From Vesta saturnalis (Eukaryota; Arthropoda; Insecta; Coleoptera; Lampyridae), in assembly GCA_036346205.1 (NCBI GenBank), contig JARFJB010001969.1, forward strand, positions 216,001-280,000: DNA of 64,000 nt. Reading direction: 5' to 3'. Each line of letters starts with the position of its first letter. Position 1 is the stretch's first letter. The notes under the pieces are model-generated. The model saw only the letters and a program-made list of their open reading frames with translations. It was not told the DNA's origin and did not search any database. A program made the position numbers and the translations under genes. Shown piece after piece: positions 47,693 through 57,869 of this stretch.

Positions 47693-47888
47693 TCTAACGG
47701 AACAATGCAAAAGCCGGCAACAGCGCATTGTTATTATTGCGAATGACACAAGTATTCGTTAGTTTGTTGTTGAAAGCTGATGAAGCAACACAGTGAATTT
47801 ATTTTACCAGCCAGTGCAATAAAATTTTGTAAATTAGGTTCTAAAATCAAGTGTAAAGTTTAGAGCGGTGAAAATGGACCTTCAAAAA

Positions 47889-48054
47889 CCGCCACCGGTT
47901 ACTTGGTAAACTTCGATATGTACCAGGAAAAATCCAAGAGCAAACACGGTTTATGAAAATCATTTTGGAAAATGTGCTGCTCCATTGATGTGCATGAAAG
48001 ATGAGTTTCGAAAACATGAAGACGCTTCTTTAAATTCTACTTTGACAATCTTTT
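47889..48054 (+). repeat. Misplaced duplicate of transposase codons
   Basis: CCGCCACCGGTTACTTGGTA onward is a copy of about 49231-49398 in the same element (block encoding YLVNFNMYQGKNPRANTVYE and onward), placed about 1.34 kb upstream. It differs mainly by one- or two-base losses in homopolymer runs. It begins five codons after an ATG (47874, MDLQK) that looks like the genuine start of the gene. Confidence 0.85.
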
Positions 48055-48165
48055 AGATTGTATAATTTAAAGTACACCATTAAAAATCCCAAAAAGATAA
48101 GTATTTTATTATGAGTGTTAATGGTGAAAGTTTACATTTTACATTTTCATATTAGAGTAAGTAAT
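48055..48165 (+). repeat. PLE end joined to the misplaced duplicate
   Basis: TAGATTGTATAATTTAAAGT through GATAAGTATTTTATTATG to GTGAAAGTTTACATTTTACA matches the PLE end of 28449-28860 and 38220-38625, and ends TTTTCATA like the other copies. The junction with the piggyBac duplicate is inside a TTTTAGATTG stretch. Confidence 0.75.
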
Positions 48166-48300
48166 GTCTATCTTTTGCTTTTAGGTTATGTTGGGATATA
48201 ATTTTAAATTTTACTAGTACTATAGTCTGCCTTGCATGTTGTAGTATAGTTTTCATAAAATATATTAGAATTTTTTTTATATAAGGCTCTAAAAGTGAGT

Positions 48301-48316
48301 GTTACTTTTAGGTAAC
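48301..48316 (-). promoter_or_regulatory. Second subterminal palindrome copy
   Basis: GTTACTTTTAGGTAAC followed by GCTAGC, i.e. inverted relative to the other two copies; it lies about 55 bp before the coding region resumes. Confidence 0.6.
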
Positions 48317-48371
48317 GCTAGCTGGCTATCATATACAAAATTAAGAAATCCATGTTTTTTTTTAATCTAGA

Positions 48372-49949
48372 CGTGGATTTACTTTGGAAGAAGCGATTAA
48401 AATAGCATACAATGATGATATTGATGTGCACGAAATATATATTGAGCCTCCTGATGCAAACATATTGACAGATGAAGATTCCGGCGAGGAAGATGATGGC
48501 GGGTTTTTAGATAATCTTAGCGGTCGTCAATTATTTCCGAAAGCTGAGTTAGTGCTTTGAAGCGTAGTTACTGTTCCTGATGAACCCGAACGAAAGGAAA
48601 TTTTAGTGCATCCCCCTGATGGTTCTGACCCAAATGATGTGTTTTTGCGTCCAGGACTGGAAAAGATATCATGGATCCAGGGCGATTTTGAGGAAAAAAC
48701 AAGATCATTTTCTGAACCTGATTATAGTAGATATGAAAAAATGAGTTATTTGGACATATTTGAAGCATTTTTAGATGACGAAGTAATTGGATTGCTTGTT
48801 GAACAGTCCAATAAATATGCGCTTTTCTGTAACCAACCAAATCCAAATATATCCAACGAAGAAATGAAATGTGGGATCGCAATTTTAATCGTTACAGGCT
48901 ATAATGAGTTGCCAGGACGAGATTTTTACTGGGATTCCAAGATGGACATGAAAAACTCTATGGTCAGTGAGTCTATGAGAAGGGACAGATTCCGTCAAAT
49001 CATAAGGTATTTGCACTGTGCTGATAACTTGCAGCCTAACCTTCAGGACAAAATGTGGAAGTTACGGCCGTTAATGGATTTGCTAAAATCTAAATTTATT
49101 GAAAACTGGATTCCAGAACAAGAACTGGATTATGACGAATCTATGATTAAATATTTTAGAAAGCATTCGTGCAAACAGTTTATAAGAGGCAAGCCCATAA
49201 GATTTGGGTACAAAGTGTGGTTTCCCAATTCCGCCACCGTTTACTTGGTAAACTTCAATATGTACCAGGGAAAAAATCCAAGAGCAAACACGGTTTATGA
49301 AAATCATTTTGGAAAATGTGCTGCTCCATTGATGTGCATGAAAGATGAGTTTCCCGAAAACATGAAGACGCTTCCTTTTAAATTCTACTTTGACAATCTT
49401 TTTACAAATTTCAATTTACTTTTTAACCTAAAACAAAGAGGTTACGACGGCACGGGAACGATGAGGGAAAACCGAGTACCAAAAAGTTATAAATTACCGC
49501 AGAAGAGTCAGATTGCTAAAACTAAGAAACGGGGAGAAATGGTTTCAAATATTGACAAAGAGGATGGAATTAGTCTGGTAAAATGGATGGACAACAACAT
49601 AGTGACAGTGGCGTCTACATGTCATGGTATCAACCCAACGATTCAGCTGAAACGTTACTCTCAGCCTGAAAAGAAAATCGTCCAATTACCGCAACCTCGA
49701 CTAATTGCCGAGTACAATCGCTGCATGGGCGGAACAGACATGATGGATCAGCAATTGTCGAGGTACCGGATTTCAATCCGGCGTAAAAAGTGGTGGTGGG
49801 CCATTTTCACCTGGCTCCTAGATGTTTCCGTAGCAAATGCGTGGTGGTGCCTTACCAAAAAATGCAAGCATTTAGCACCGCTTACACAATGTAATTTTTC
49901 ATACAAAATAGTTATGTCGTCCTTGCTTTTGTGTGCCATAACCGGCTAG
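48372..49949 (+). CDS. piggyBac-like transposase, nearly intact (one in-frame TGA)
   Basis: Cut-and-paste transposase with TTAA specificity. The frame is open from 48372 (RGFTLEEAIKIAYNDD) to the stop at 49947-49949 except for a single TGA at 48558-48560. The start MDLQK probably lies at 47874 and was separated from this frame by the 47889-48165 invasion or by an intron ending in CTAG at 48370. Domain order: acidic N-terminus (ILTDEDSGEEDD), YLDIFEAFLDDEVIGLL, GYNELPGRDFYWDSKMDM, first Asp in ELDYDESMIKYF, GKPIRFGYKVWF, second Asp in FYFDNLFTNFNLL, third in RCMGGTDMMDQQLSRYR, then KKWWWAIFTWLLDVSVANAW. All three catalytic Asp are present. The C-terminal cysteine-rich finger found in copies 1-4 is missing: the frame stops at a subterminal repeat. 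Readthrough or a sequencing change at 48558 would leave about 526 codons. Confidence 0.88.
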
Positions 49950-49950
49950 C

Positions 49951-49966
49951 GTTACTTATATGTAAC
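49951..49966 (+). promoter_or_regulatory. Third subterminal palindrome copy
   Basis: GTTACTTATATGTAAC preceded by GCTAGC; the TAG of this GCTAGC is the stop codon of the transposase frame (49947-49949). Confidence 0.6.
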
Positions 49967-50098
49967 ACCAGTTTTTAACAAAAATATTAATTTTTCTATT
50001 AAAAAATTAATAAATACCTTGATAATGAACCATTTTTGATCTATTTACAGACTTTTTATCATATTTATGTTTAAAAAATTAATCTCGCCGTTGAAGGG

Positions 50099-50269
50099 TT
50101 AATATTCAGAACACGAAAAGGTTATAAGAGAGGAGACTTTTGATAGCTATTTTTACGCAAAATGGGAAAATGCGAATAAGAAATGTTTTTAGTAATTATT
50201 TTTCGAGCTACAAAAAAAAATTTTTTTAAATGGCTACTATAGATCGTTATGGACTCATTCGATGGCTTA
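50099..50269. other. Short spacer before the tandem duplication
   Basis: Begins with the right TTAA of the piggyBac element; probably the continuation of the segment interrupted at 47657. Confidence 0.4.
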
Positions 50270-50278
50270 TTTATAACA

Positions 50279-50505
50279 CCGGCAAGAAAAATGAATTTCA
50301 TTTGCAAATTTTAAAAAATAGTTCTTATAATGATTCATACTTACAGATGGGATTTAGATTTTATAATATTTTACCCAGAGATATAAAATCAGCAACTACC
50401 TACAGGACTTTCAAAAATAAAGTGAATAACCTGTTGAACTCCATGGTGTTGTATTCAACTGAACAATTTTTTACAAATGTTGCTGCTCATTCATGTGATA
50501 CTTGA
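50279..50505 (+). pseudogene. LINE reverse transcriptase C-terminal piece (copy A)
   Basis: Encodes GKKNEFHLQILKNSSYNDSY and LQMGFRFYNILPRDIKSATT followed by YRTFKNKVNNLLN. The YN.LP..IK....FK..L pattern is the conserved C-terminal tail of Jockey-like and related LINE ORF2 proteins. Frame intact to the stop in this copy, but no RT core is attached; it is the 3' end of a truncated element. Confidence 0.6.
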
Positions 50506-53442
50506 AATATGTTGGGTTATATCTGTATTAAATTTTAACCACCCTAGATATGTAATTTAGCGATTTTATGTTTACCTGAACGTTATTATTATTTTGTTTT
50601 TTCTATGATAAAATCGTTGCTGAACATCAAGCACGGAAGGGACATTAATAAATATTCGAAACAAAATGAGGGTCTTTGTATACGGTTTCAATTTTGAAAA
50701 AGCTTCATTTAGTAATTTTCATTTTCTATTAATAAAACAAAAATATCAACTTATGTTGAAATTAAAAACTTTTATTGACGCACCGTACTGTGTGAGTGGA
50801 GGATGAGTGACATTGTTTTGATATCACTTCGTCTGCCAGTGTTTCTGCTGCGCACGGGGCCTCTGCCACTTTCCAACCGCTGGTGAGCGGCGAAAAAGTT
50901 TTTTAGCGCCGCTCGAGAATGACAACATGACAATTTAGTATCTTATATTGCGTCACTAAATGTCAAGTTTACTAACGTTTGCAGAAAAACATTTTTTCTT
51001 GTTAAATAATGTTATAAATCGTGTACAAATAATTATTTAATTAAACATAATTTATAAAATACAATTAGGTGCAAACCTGGGACTAGACGTATACAAATTT
51101 CCCTGGTATTAGGAGGGTTACAAAGACTAAGGAAAATATGGTGTGACAATTCTCCCCACGTAGTATTGGCCGTTTTAAAAATCACTTGGTACTAAGAAGG
51201 TTAAACCTTAATTACAGAAGTCTAGTAATCAAGTTTAAGAAATAACTTAATAAGGCGGATAGTAAAAAGGTATTAAATATCTCGTTAATGCCGTTGAAGT
51301 ATAAGGGAATTTTCAACGGTCGCAATAAATATCATTCTATCATGAAATTTAGTTTTAAGAATTCAAGAGGCGTTTCAATAAACTAAGAAAATCTCCACAT
51401 CATAAATATCGCAACCATTATCTCCAGAAATTACATTCGTATACGTAACACCTTTGGGTAATGTATTATACATAAATCATCATTCATGAATAAGAATTGC
51501 GAACCAAATTGTTAGTAGATGTCAAACAAGATTATTTATAAACTTTATACACTACGTCAAGCTTATCAGAAAATCAAATAGCTTATCAGAATCATCCATT
51601 CACTATAATACATATACATTTAGGAATTTTGATATTACTCTACAGGATATGAGATGATTTCCCAGTTTTCACTTGGTTTGATGTAAATATTTTGTCTTAG
51701 TTATTTAGTCTTAACCTACATCATTTAATTTTAAATAAGCTTTCTCGCATTTCCTCGCTTGATATCACGGGAAATGCGTCCATAAATTTTAGGTTAACTT
51801 TGATAATCCGTATTGCCACGGACTTACAGCATAAAGTAGGAATTAATTAACTAATAACGTATAAGGGTAACCGAGGTACAGGCAGTTCGTGTCATATTTA
51901 TCGCTACGTTTTCCTTTCATCTGGTCGATTACACAAGATCAAAACATTATCGAAACGGTTATGACATGACAATATTCATGTTTTAGTGTCAAGCTAACCA
52001 CTTTGCGGTAAATGTAATCACTTAAAATGGTAAAACTTGCCAATAGTTGAATAATATATATTGAAAATTGAATCAACAACAAAGTACTTTATAAAAGCTT
52101 ACAAACTTTACGTTATGAGTAAAGTTTGATAATATAACTGCATAATGTTAAGTGCAATGTTCACATAATCATCTAAACTAGTATTAATATTTTTAATAAC
52201 TTGTTTAATGTTAACACAACGGGATAAGTAATACACAAACTTATTTGCATTAATACTGTTTAGCTTCAGCTAGGTTGGTAGTTTTCAGTGTCGTGAAGGA
52301 AAACCACTAACAAAGCATTTTCAGATTATGGAATTAGGTTAACAGGTGGATAACGTAGAAAGAGTAAACTCACCTATAAAGTTAGAGTTTTTTTATTACA
52401 AATATAAAATCCGAAACTGTATGTTACGCTTACACGTATGATTGATATGCTACTGGTGGTGGTTTGTAAAATTATTTCCGGATTTAGGTCACATCAACGT
52501 CAACAGTTTTATTATTAATGATAATTCTATACCAATTTGGGATAAATGTGATATGTACACAAAAAGGTGAAACTAATCGGGGCTAACAGCAATCCATAAA
52601 GAAAATGGAAATATACCTTTTATTTTATTACATGCACACCAAATTTGTGGAATCATATTTTCGAGAGAATACCATTATTCATACTGAAGATAAGCAGTTA
52701 GTATTATATGGCTAGGAACCCATAAAACAAGCTACTATAATAATTAATAATAATTATATGATAGTGTACCTAATTCTTGTACTCTTACTTTCAGTGGACC
52801 GCATTTATCATGTAACGTTTTTAATTCAATGAGGAATGTGATATCACGTATGGTGAACTTGGCTTGGAACTATTTTTTTAATGTTATGGGATGTTAAAAC
52901 ACAAATCATGGCACTATTGGCAAGCATTCAGGATAATAATTGGATAAGTGTATTAAGCGAATTTTCTATTGAGGAAAATAATCTAAAAATATCCAAAATA
53001 TTTGCATCAAACTGACTAAATTCATAGAATAGAATATTTGAGATGTTTGGGTTGGTAACACTCAAATTTCATATAATAATGTTATAGGTTGAATCTCACA
53101 ACTTAAGTATGTAAGATAATGTTATATTCCTTTATTAATTCTCTTACACACATATTTATATTTACAGTATAAATTGAATCATTTAATCGAATAGAACTAA
53201 TCAATATACTTGTACCTATTAACAGTTTCTTATTAAATTAGGTTCATAATTCAAGTCCTTCAAGTATCAAAGAAGACGTCCATCAGATAATAGTGTAGTC
53301 GCATTGCATGGAATTATCTTATTAAAAATGAAAACGTATTGCATACTTTTGTAAAATATGACTTAATTATACATTTTCATAAAATATTTCAAAAAATACT
53401 TCCATTCTTTCTTGAAAATGTGCTTTCTAAGGTAATTAAATA

Positions 53443-54071
53443 TGGGGTCGGCACTCGAAGTGTTACCAATTCAAAATGCTGTAATTTTGTCAATTTTGAT
53501 TTTCTTTATTTAAAAATTTCAGTATATCGTCCGGAGAAGCTTCGCAAGCTGTATGAATGTGGTCTGATGGTATTTTCCTCCATTATTAGCGAAGAGCAAT
53601 CTTTAACGCGTCGACTGTTTCATATTTGTTAGTTGATATTTTGGCCTCCAAAATGGACCATATCGAAAAATCCATTGGGTTTAAGTCCAGGGAGTATGGT
53701 GGCCAATGTGAAGAAATGAAGCTGAGAACTGTTTCTTATAAAAAACGTTGGGTTTCACGAGCTTTATGGTATGGTGCCGAGTCTTGTTGAAACGTCCAAA
53801 GGTTTCTACCGAATTGTTTACGTGCCCAAGGTAACAAAGCATCATAAAATACTTATCTTGTTTGGGTTCTTTAATCATTAAAAAAACCAAAAAAGATAAG
53901 TATTTTATTACGTGTGATAATGGAGAAAGTTTACATTTTCATATAACAAAGCATCGTTTAAAATATTTTCACGGTAAATCTGTTGATTCTTCTTTACGCC
54001 CTGTTCAATGAAAATGAGGCCGTCAGTTATCGCAGAGCAATTCGCTGGTCTAAATTGTCTCTTGATTTGCA

Positions 54072-54073
<2 letters not shown>
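53443..54073 (-). pseudogene. Mariner-type element fragment in duplication copy A
   Basis: Left end TGGGGTCGGCACTCGAAGTG after TA (53441-53442), then the C-terminal half of the transposase as in 57834-58467, including the 100-bp PLE-end insertion. It is cut at the (TA)n tract at 54073. Confidence 0.8.
53844..53943 (+). mobile_element. 100-bp PLE-end insertion with 12-bp target duplication (copy A)
   Basis: Flanked by TAACAAAGCATC at 53832-53843 and 53944-53955. The right 67 nt match the PLE terminal tail (GATAAGTATTTTATTACG to GTTTACATTTTCATA); the left ~33 nt are an inverted copy of part of that tail, making a foldback. Confidence 0.85.

Positions 54074-54115
<42 letters not shown>
54073..54115. 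repeat. (TA)n microsatellite at the end of duplication copy A
   Basis: About 40 bp of TA exactly at the right breakpoint of copy A. Confidence 0.95.
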
Positions 54116-54515
54116 GAGGATACGCAGAAAATATTCAGTTACCGTATTATAATTTGTTTTATATAACCTGGGTAGTCTAAATTTATTTGAGTTTGAGTTG
54201 AATTGTTTGGGACGAGTGTTTGTTTTAGAACCTTCGTATAGGAGTTTACCGAGTAAGCACAATCCTACTTTCCACAATCAAGTAGGGTTAATTAACATCC
54301 AGCTTAAGACAATTATTTAACAAAGTTTCGATTGTGGTGGCGCCTAGAGACATATTTTCCCGGACTGAGCTGTTTGAATGTAGGTGTAAGGTGTTTGAGC
54401 ATATTAATCATTCATTTTACTTATTATTTCGACCACGCCCATCTCCCTGTTAGCTGGCTTGGCAACCCGCTTACATTAGTAAGCATGCACCACGCCTAGT
54501 GCGGTTTGGACGTGT

Positions 54516-54520
<5 letters not shown>
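54116..54520. other. Unique segment between two (TA)n tracts
   Basis: About 400 bp found only between the two duplication copies. It contains no recognised gene. Composition is less AT-rich near 54420-54510 (GTTAGCTGGCTTGGCAACCC). Confidence 0.5.

Positions 54521-54587
<67 letters not shown>
54521..54587. repeat. (TA)n microsatellite before duplication copy B
   Basis: About 66 bp of TA ending less than 30 bp before the left breakpoint of copy B. Confidence 0.95.
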
Positions 54588-54590
<3 letters not shown>

Positions 54591-54623
54591 GAATGTCTAA
54601 ATTTGGATTATCGTTTTATAACA

Positions 54624-54903
54624 CCGGCAAGAAAAATGAATTTCGTTTACAAGTTTTAAAAATAGTTCTCATAATGATTCATACTTACAGATGGGATTTA
54701 GATTTTATATTATTTTACCCAGAGATATAAAATCAGCAACTACCTACAGGACTTTCAATAATAACGCGAGCGCGAGCGCGAGCGCGAAACGCGAACGCGA
54801 ACGCGAACGCGAACGCGAAAGCGAACGCGAACGCGAACGCGAACTCCATGGTGTTGTATTCAACTGAAAATTTTTACAAATGTTGCTGACCATTCATGTG
54901 ATA
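54624..54903 (+). pseudogene. LINE C-terminal piece (copy B), disrupted by (GCGAAC)n
   Basis: Same sequence as 50279-50505 but with frame-breaking losses near 54658 and with the segment coding NKVNNLL replaced by a hexanucleotide tract. Confidence 0.6.
54766..54844. repeat. (GCGAGC)n/(GCGAAC)n hexanucleotide tract
   Basis: About 79 bp: three GCGAGC-type units then roughly nine GCGAAC units with one GCGAAAC and one GCGAAAGC variant. It replaces about 20 bp of the homologous sequence in copy A (50417-50436). Very GC- and CpG-rich in AT-rich surroundings. Confidence 0.95.
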
Positions 54904-56834
54904 CTTGAAATATGTTGGGTTATATCTGTATTAAATTTTAACCACCCTAGATATGTAATTTAGCGATTTTATGTTTACCTGAACGTTATTATTATTTTGT
55001 TTTTCTATGATAAAATCGTTGCTGAACATCAAGCAGGGAAGGGACATTAGTAAATATTCGAAACAAAATGAGGGATCTTTGTATACGGTTTCAATTTTGA
55101 AAAAGCTTTATTTAATAATTTTCATTTTCTATTAACAAAACAAAATATCAACTTATGTTGAAATTAAAACTTTTATTGACGCACCGTACTGTGTGAGTGG
55201 AGGATGGGTGACATTGTTTTGATATCACTTCGTCTGCCAGTGTTTTGCTGCGCACGGGGCCTCTGCCACTTTCCAACCGCTGGTGAGCGGCGAAAAAGTT
55301 TTTTAGCGCCGCTCGAGAATGACAACATGACAATTTAGTATCTTATATTGCGTCACTAAATGTCAAGTTTACTAACGTTTGCAGAAAAACATTTTTTCTT
55401 GTTAAATAATGTTATAAATCGTGTACAAATAATTATGTAATTAAACTAATTTATAAAATACAATTAGGTGCAAACCTGGGACTAGACGTATACAAATTTC
55501 CCTGGTATTAGGAGGGTTACAAAGACTAAGGAAAATATGGTGTGACAATTCTCCCCACGTAGTATTGGCCGTTTTAAAAATCACTTGGTACTAAGAAGGT
55601 TAAACCTTAATTACAGAAGTCTAGTAATCAAGTTTAAGAAATAACTTAATAAGGCGGATAGTAAAAAGGTATTAAATATCTCGTTAATGCCGTTGAAGTA
55701 TAAGGGAATTTTCAACGGTCGCAATAAATATCATTCTATCATGAAATTTAGTTTTAAGAATTCAAGAGGCGTTTCAATAAACTAAGAAAATCTCCACATC
55801 ATAAATATCGCAACCATTATCTCCAGAAATTACATTCGTATACGTAACACCTTTGGGTAATGTATTATACATAAATCATCATTCATGAATAAGAATTGCG
55901 AACCAAATTGTTAGTAGATGTCAAACAAGATTATTTATAAACTTTATACACTACGTCAAGTTATCAGAAAATCAAATAGCTTATCAGAATCATCCATTCA
56001 CTATAATACATATACATTTAGGAATTTTGATATTACTCTACAGGATATGAGATGATTTCCCAGTTTTCACTTGGTTTGATGTAAATATTTTGTCTTAGTT
56101 ATTTAGTCTTAACCTACATCATTTAATTTTAAATAGCTTTCTCATTTCCTCGCTTGATATCACGGGAAATGCGTCCATAAATTTTAGGTTAACTTTGATA
56201 ATCCGTATTGCCACGGACTTACAGCATAAAGTAGGAATTAATTAACTAATAACGTATAAGGGTAACTGAGGTACAGGCAGTTTGTGTCATATTTATCGCT
56301 ACGTTTTCCTTTCATCTGGTCGATTACACAAGATCAAAACATTATCGAAACGGTTATGACATGACAATATTCATGTTTTAGTGTCAAGCTAACCACTTTG
56401 CGGTAAATGTAATCACTTAAAATGGTAAAACTTGCCAATAGTTGAATAATATATATTGAAAATTGAATCAACAACAAGTACTTTATAAAGCTTACAAACT
56501 TTACGTTATGAGTAAAGTTTGATAATATAACTGCATAATGTTAAGTGCAATGTTCACATAATCATCTAAACTAGTATTAATATTTTTAATAACTTGTTTA
56601 ATGTTAACACAACGGGATAAGTAATACACAAACTTATTTGCATTAATACTGTTTAGCTTCAGCTAGGTTGGTAGTTTTCAGTGTCGTGAAGGAAAACCAC
56701 TAACAAAGCATTTTCAGATTATGGAATTAGGTTAACAGGTGGATAACGTAGAAAGAGTAAACTCACCTATAAAGTTAGAGTTTTTTTATTACAAATATAA
56801 AATCCGAAACTGTATGTTACGCTTACACGTATGA

Positions 56835-57104
56835 TTGATATGCTACTGGTGGTGGTTTGTAAAATTATTTCCGGATTTAGGTCACATCAACGTCAACAGT
56901 TTTATTATTAATGATAATTCTATACCAATTTGGGATAAATGTGATATGTACACAAAAGGTGAAACTAATCGGCTAACAGCAATCCATAAAGAAAATGGAA
57001 ATATACCTTTATTTTATTACATGCACACCAAATTTGTGGAATCATATTTTCGAGAGAATACCATTATTCATACTGAAGATAAGCAGTTAGTATTATATGG
57101 CTAG
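56835..57104 (+). CDS. Unrecognised open frame, possible exon
   Basis: 89 codons reading LFPDLGHINVNSFIINDNSI, WDKCDMYTKGETNRLTAIHK and FRENTIIHTEDKQLVLYG then stop. The composition looks like a real soluble protein, not low complexity. There is no ATG at the start of the frame; an AG at 56878 (GGATTTAG) could be a splice acceptor, giving a terminal exon from about 56879. The duplicate at about 52465-52714 has +1, +2 and +1 homopolymer differences that break the frame, so either one copy decays or the assembly is noisy there. No family recognised. Confidence 0.3.
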   Translation: MICYWWWFVKLFPDLGHINVNSFIINDNSIPIWDKCDMYTKGETNRLTAIHKENGNIPLFYYMHTKFVESYFRENTIIHTEDKQLVLYG

Positions 57105-57869
57105 GAACCCATAAAACAAGCTACTATAATAATTAATAATAATTATATGATAGTGTACCTAATTCTTGTACTCTTACTTTCAGTGGACCGCATTTATCAT
57201 GTAACGTTTTTAATTCAATGAGGAATGTGATATCACGTATGGTGAACTTGGCTTGGAACTATTTTTTTAATGTTATGGGATGTTAAAACACAAATCATGG
57301 CACTATTGCCGCAAGCATTCAGGATAATAATTGGATAAGTGTATTAAGCGAATTTTCTATTGAGGAAAATAATCTAAAAATATCCAAAATATTTGCATCA
57401 AACTGACTAAATTCATAGAATAGAATATTTGAGATGTTTGGGTTGGTAACACTCAAATTTCATATAATAATGTTATAGGTTGAATCTCACAACTTAAGTA
57501 TGTAAGATAATGTTATATTCCTTTATTAATTCTCTTACACACATATTTATATTTACAGTATAAATTGAATCATTTAATCGAATAGAACTAATCAATATAC
57601 TTGTACCTATTAACAGTTTCTTATTAAATTAGGTTCATAATTCAAGTCCTTCAAGTATCAAAGAAGACGTCCATCAGATAATAGTGTAGTCGCATTGCAT
57701 GGAATTATCTTATTAAAAATGAAAACGTATTGCATACTTTTGTAAAATATGACTTAATTATACATTTTCATAAAATATTTCAAAAAATACTTCCATTCTT
57801 TCTTGAAAATGTGCTTTCTAAGGTAATTAAATATGGGGTCGGCACTCGAAGTGTTACCAATTCAAAATG

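Larger units (their letters stand above)
47661..50098 (+). mobile_element. piggyBac-like element with TTAA duplication (copy 8, best preserved)
   Basis: TTAA at 47657-47660 and 50099-50102 flank a 2438-bp element with tips CCCTTCAACAGC at the left and, on the minus strand, CCCTTCAACGGC at the right. A 16-bp palindromic motif preceded by GCTAGC occurs three times near the ends. The transposase gene is almost intact. The left 5' region has been invaded by a duplicated piece of its own coding sequence plus a PLE end (47889-48165). Confidence 0.88.
50270..54076 (+). repeat. Tandem segmental duplication, copy A (3.8 kb)
   Basis: Colinear with 54615-58467 from the shared TTTATAACACCGGCAAGAAA at the left to TCTTGATTTGCAGTATA at the right. 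The offset rises from 4345 to 4391 bp because of a (GCGAAC)n tract and small indels in copy B. The 538 bp in between (54077-54614) contain two (TA)n tracts. Identity is very high. Most of the segment (50520-53440) has no recognised gene apart from the candidate exon noted in copy B, whose copy here (about 52465-52714) has three homopolymer-length differences that break the frame. Confidence 0.92.

Noticed and set aside
51100..51210. TTAGGAGGGTTAC and TAAGAAGGTTAAAC in the duplicated segment as piggyBac ends
   Set aside because: They resemble the tip at 44862 but one has TTAC instead of TTAA and they are in direct rather than inverted order.
54050..54277. Frames with Tyr-Ile repeats near TA tracts (also 47367-47555 and 53983-54180)
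   Set aside because: Translation of (TA)n microsatellites.
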